7,889 bases of DNA, taken from Comamonas sp. GTDB taxonomy: Bacteria; Pseudomonadota; Gammaproteobacteria; Burkholderiales; Burkholderiaceae_C. The stretch is from the NCBI GenBank assembly GCA_018384835.1, contig JAHAYB010000440.1, positions 1 through 7,889 of the forward strand, read 5' to 3'. Position 1 is the first letter of the stretch. Each line of letters starts with the position of its first letter. Below, in pieces: positions 7,222 through 7,889 of this stretch. The translations under genes and the position numbers were made by a program. Under the pieces are notes generated by a model, which did not search any database, was not told where the DNA came from, and saw nothing but the letters and a program-made list of their open reading frames with translations.

Positions 7222-7851
7222 AACGACCCAAATTTGCTGGCTGTTAGCCAGCCACATCGCCAGTGGCAGCGTGGGCAGCAAGGCATCAATGCGATCCAGC
7301 ACCCCGCCGTGACCGGGCAAAAGCTGGCTGCTGTCTTTCATGCCCGCGCTGCGTTTGACCAGGGATTCCACCAAATCGCCCACCACACTCATGGCCGTAA
7401 GAAATAAGCAACCCAGTAGCAGCAACCACCAGCCTTGGCTGAGTAAACGGGCATAAAGGCTGGCCGCTACTGGCACAGCGCTGGACTGGCCCAGCTCTTG
7501 CACCGCCCAAACCACGCCCATCAGCAGCACGCCTAATGCACCGCCAATGGCACCCTCCCAGCTTTTGCCTGGGCTAATGCTGGGAGCCAGTTTGACCTTG
7601 ACCCAGCGCTGCCCAAAAGCACGCCCTGCAAAGTAGGCAAACACATCAGCCACCCACACCAGCAGCAGCACCGACAGCAAAAAATTCAAACCTCGCCCAT
7701 GGGCCTGCACCATCGCCAGGCCAGCCACCCACAGCGCTAATAAACCCACAGGCCAACGCAGCGCAAAAGGCAGCTTGCCCCCCCCCCCCCCCCCCCCGCG
7801 CCGCAGGACGCCCCCCCCAACCCCCCCACCCCAACCCCCCCCCACCCCCAC
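7219..7851 (-). CDS. cdsA: Phosphatidate cytidylyltransferase CdsA, C-terminal part; 5' end lost in a corrupt poly-C tract
   Basis: CdsA is an inner-membrane enzyme that makes CDP-diacylglycerol from phosphatidate and CTP, the branch-point precursor of phospholipids. The trustworthy portion is 7219-7776, about 185 codons. It contains several hydrophobic segments, the LAPSISPGKSWEG motif, and the full CDP-diglyceride synthase signature at 7285-7365: S-L-V-K-R, then K-D, then L-P-G-H-G-G, then D-R-I-D. Upstream of the Lys codon at 7776-7774 the frame becomes almost pure glycine because the minus strand is nearly all G. It opens at a GTG (7851-7849) and hits an in-frame TGA at 7860-7858. Family members have roughly 90-120 further N-terminal residues with membrane helices, so the GTG is not a credible start. 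I read this as an intact gene cut by the sequence end and a bad tract, not a real truncation. Confidence 0.9.
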   Translation of the reverse strand: MGVGGGWGGGVGGGVLRRGGGGGGGKLPFALRWPVGLLALWVAGLAMVQAHGRGLNFLLSVLLLVWVADVFAYFAGRAFGQRWVKVKLAPSISPGKSWEGAIGGALGVLLMGVVWAVQELGQSSAVPVAASLYARLLSQGWWLLLLGCLFLTAMSVVGDLVESLVKRSAGMKDSSQLLPGHGGVLDRIDALLPTLPLAMWLANSQQIWVV

Positions 7852-7852
7852 C
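7778..7852. repeat. C-rich low-complexity tract (poly-C on + strand), probable sequence artefact
   Basis: A 20-base C run (7778-7797) is followed by a short mixed segment (7798-7810). Then come C runs of 8, 7, 4, 9, 5 and 2 broken only by single or double A, as far as 7852. Between 7811 and 7852 the plus strand has no G or T. It replaces the place where cdsA should encode membrane helices. It lies within about 110 bases of the window edge. The composition is unlike anything else here, so a low-quality contig end is the simplest reading. A real G-tract on the coding strand cannot be excluded from the sequence alone. Confidence 0.75.
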
Positions 7853-7889
7853 AGATTTCAAAACGCGTTGAACCCGCCCCAAAAATAAG

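Noticed and set aside
7286..7510. Minus-strand 74-codon frame inside cdsA
   Set aside because: It is an out-of-frame shadow of the strongly supported CdsA signature region.
7646..7882. Minus-strand 78-codon frame starting at a TTG and running through the G-rich tract
   Set aside because: It is in a different frame from cdsA, starts at a TTG near the sequence edge, and its middle is glycine encoded by the suspect homopolymer.
1..7889. A novel defence, mobile or secretion system
   Set aside because: Every base from 1 to 7777 is accounted for by eight conserved housekeeping genes in canonical order with short spacers. No transposase, integrase, repeat array, tRNA or unfamiliar gene is present.

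Overview
The window is one uninterrupted stretch of a conserved envelope-biogenesis gene cluster, with every gene on the minus strand. Read in transcription order from high to low coordinates it runs cdsA (damaged 5' end) - dxr - rseP - bamA - skp/ompH - lpxD - fabZ - lpxA (5' end only). This is the well-known proteobacterial order, which usually continues upstream with pyrH-frr-uppS and downstream with lpxB-rnhB. The proteins look betaproteobacterial, order Burkholderiales. The RseP N-terminus and the BamA POTRA and barrel text remind me most of Comamonadaceae or neighbouring families. That placement is from memory of family sequences, not from an alignment.

Layout: 7219-7851 is the C-terminal part of CDP-diglyceride synthase, and its upstream side dissolves into a C-rich, low-complexity tract (7778-7852) that is probably not true genomic sequence. 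6029-7216 is DXP reductoisomerase (MEP isoprenoid pathway). 4628-5983 is the RseP site-2 protease. 2204-4558 is BamA, the outer-membrane protein assembly barrel. 1698-2204 is the periplasmic chaperone Skp. 589-1626, 137-592 and 1-110 are LpxD, FabZ and LpxA, which handle hydroxyacyl-ACP for lipid A and fatty acid synthesis. Junctions are tight: 2 bp between cdsA and dxr (with dxr starting at its ATG), 45 bp dxr-rseP, 69 bp rseP-bamA, a 1-base TAATG overlap bamA-skp, 71 bp skp-lpxD, a 4-base ATGA overlap lpxD-fabZ, and 26 bp fabZ-lpxA. No stretch over 300 bases lacks a gene.

Together the genes supply the envelope. CdsA makes CDP-diacylglycerol for phospholipids. Dxr feeds isoprenoid precursors, including the undecaprenyl carrier. 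RseP cuts membrane substrates in the envelope-stress response. Skp escorts outer-membrane proteins to BamA. LpxA, LpxD and FabZ build or divert 3-hydroxyacyl-ACP for lipid A and fatty acids.

I found no mobile element, CRISPR array, RNA gene, toxin or undescribed system. The observations worth a second look are the anomalous poly-C tract that breaks cdsA, a base-composition drift across the cluster, a cysteine pair in BamA loop 6, the choice of dxr start, and the coupled gene junctions. Most other open frames, on both strands, are shadows of these eight genes.
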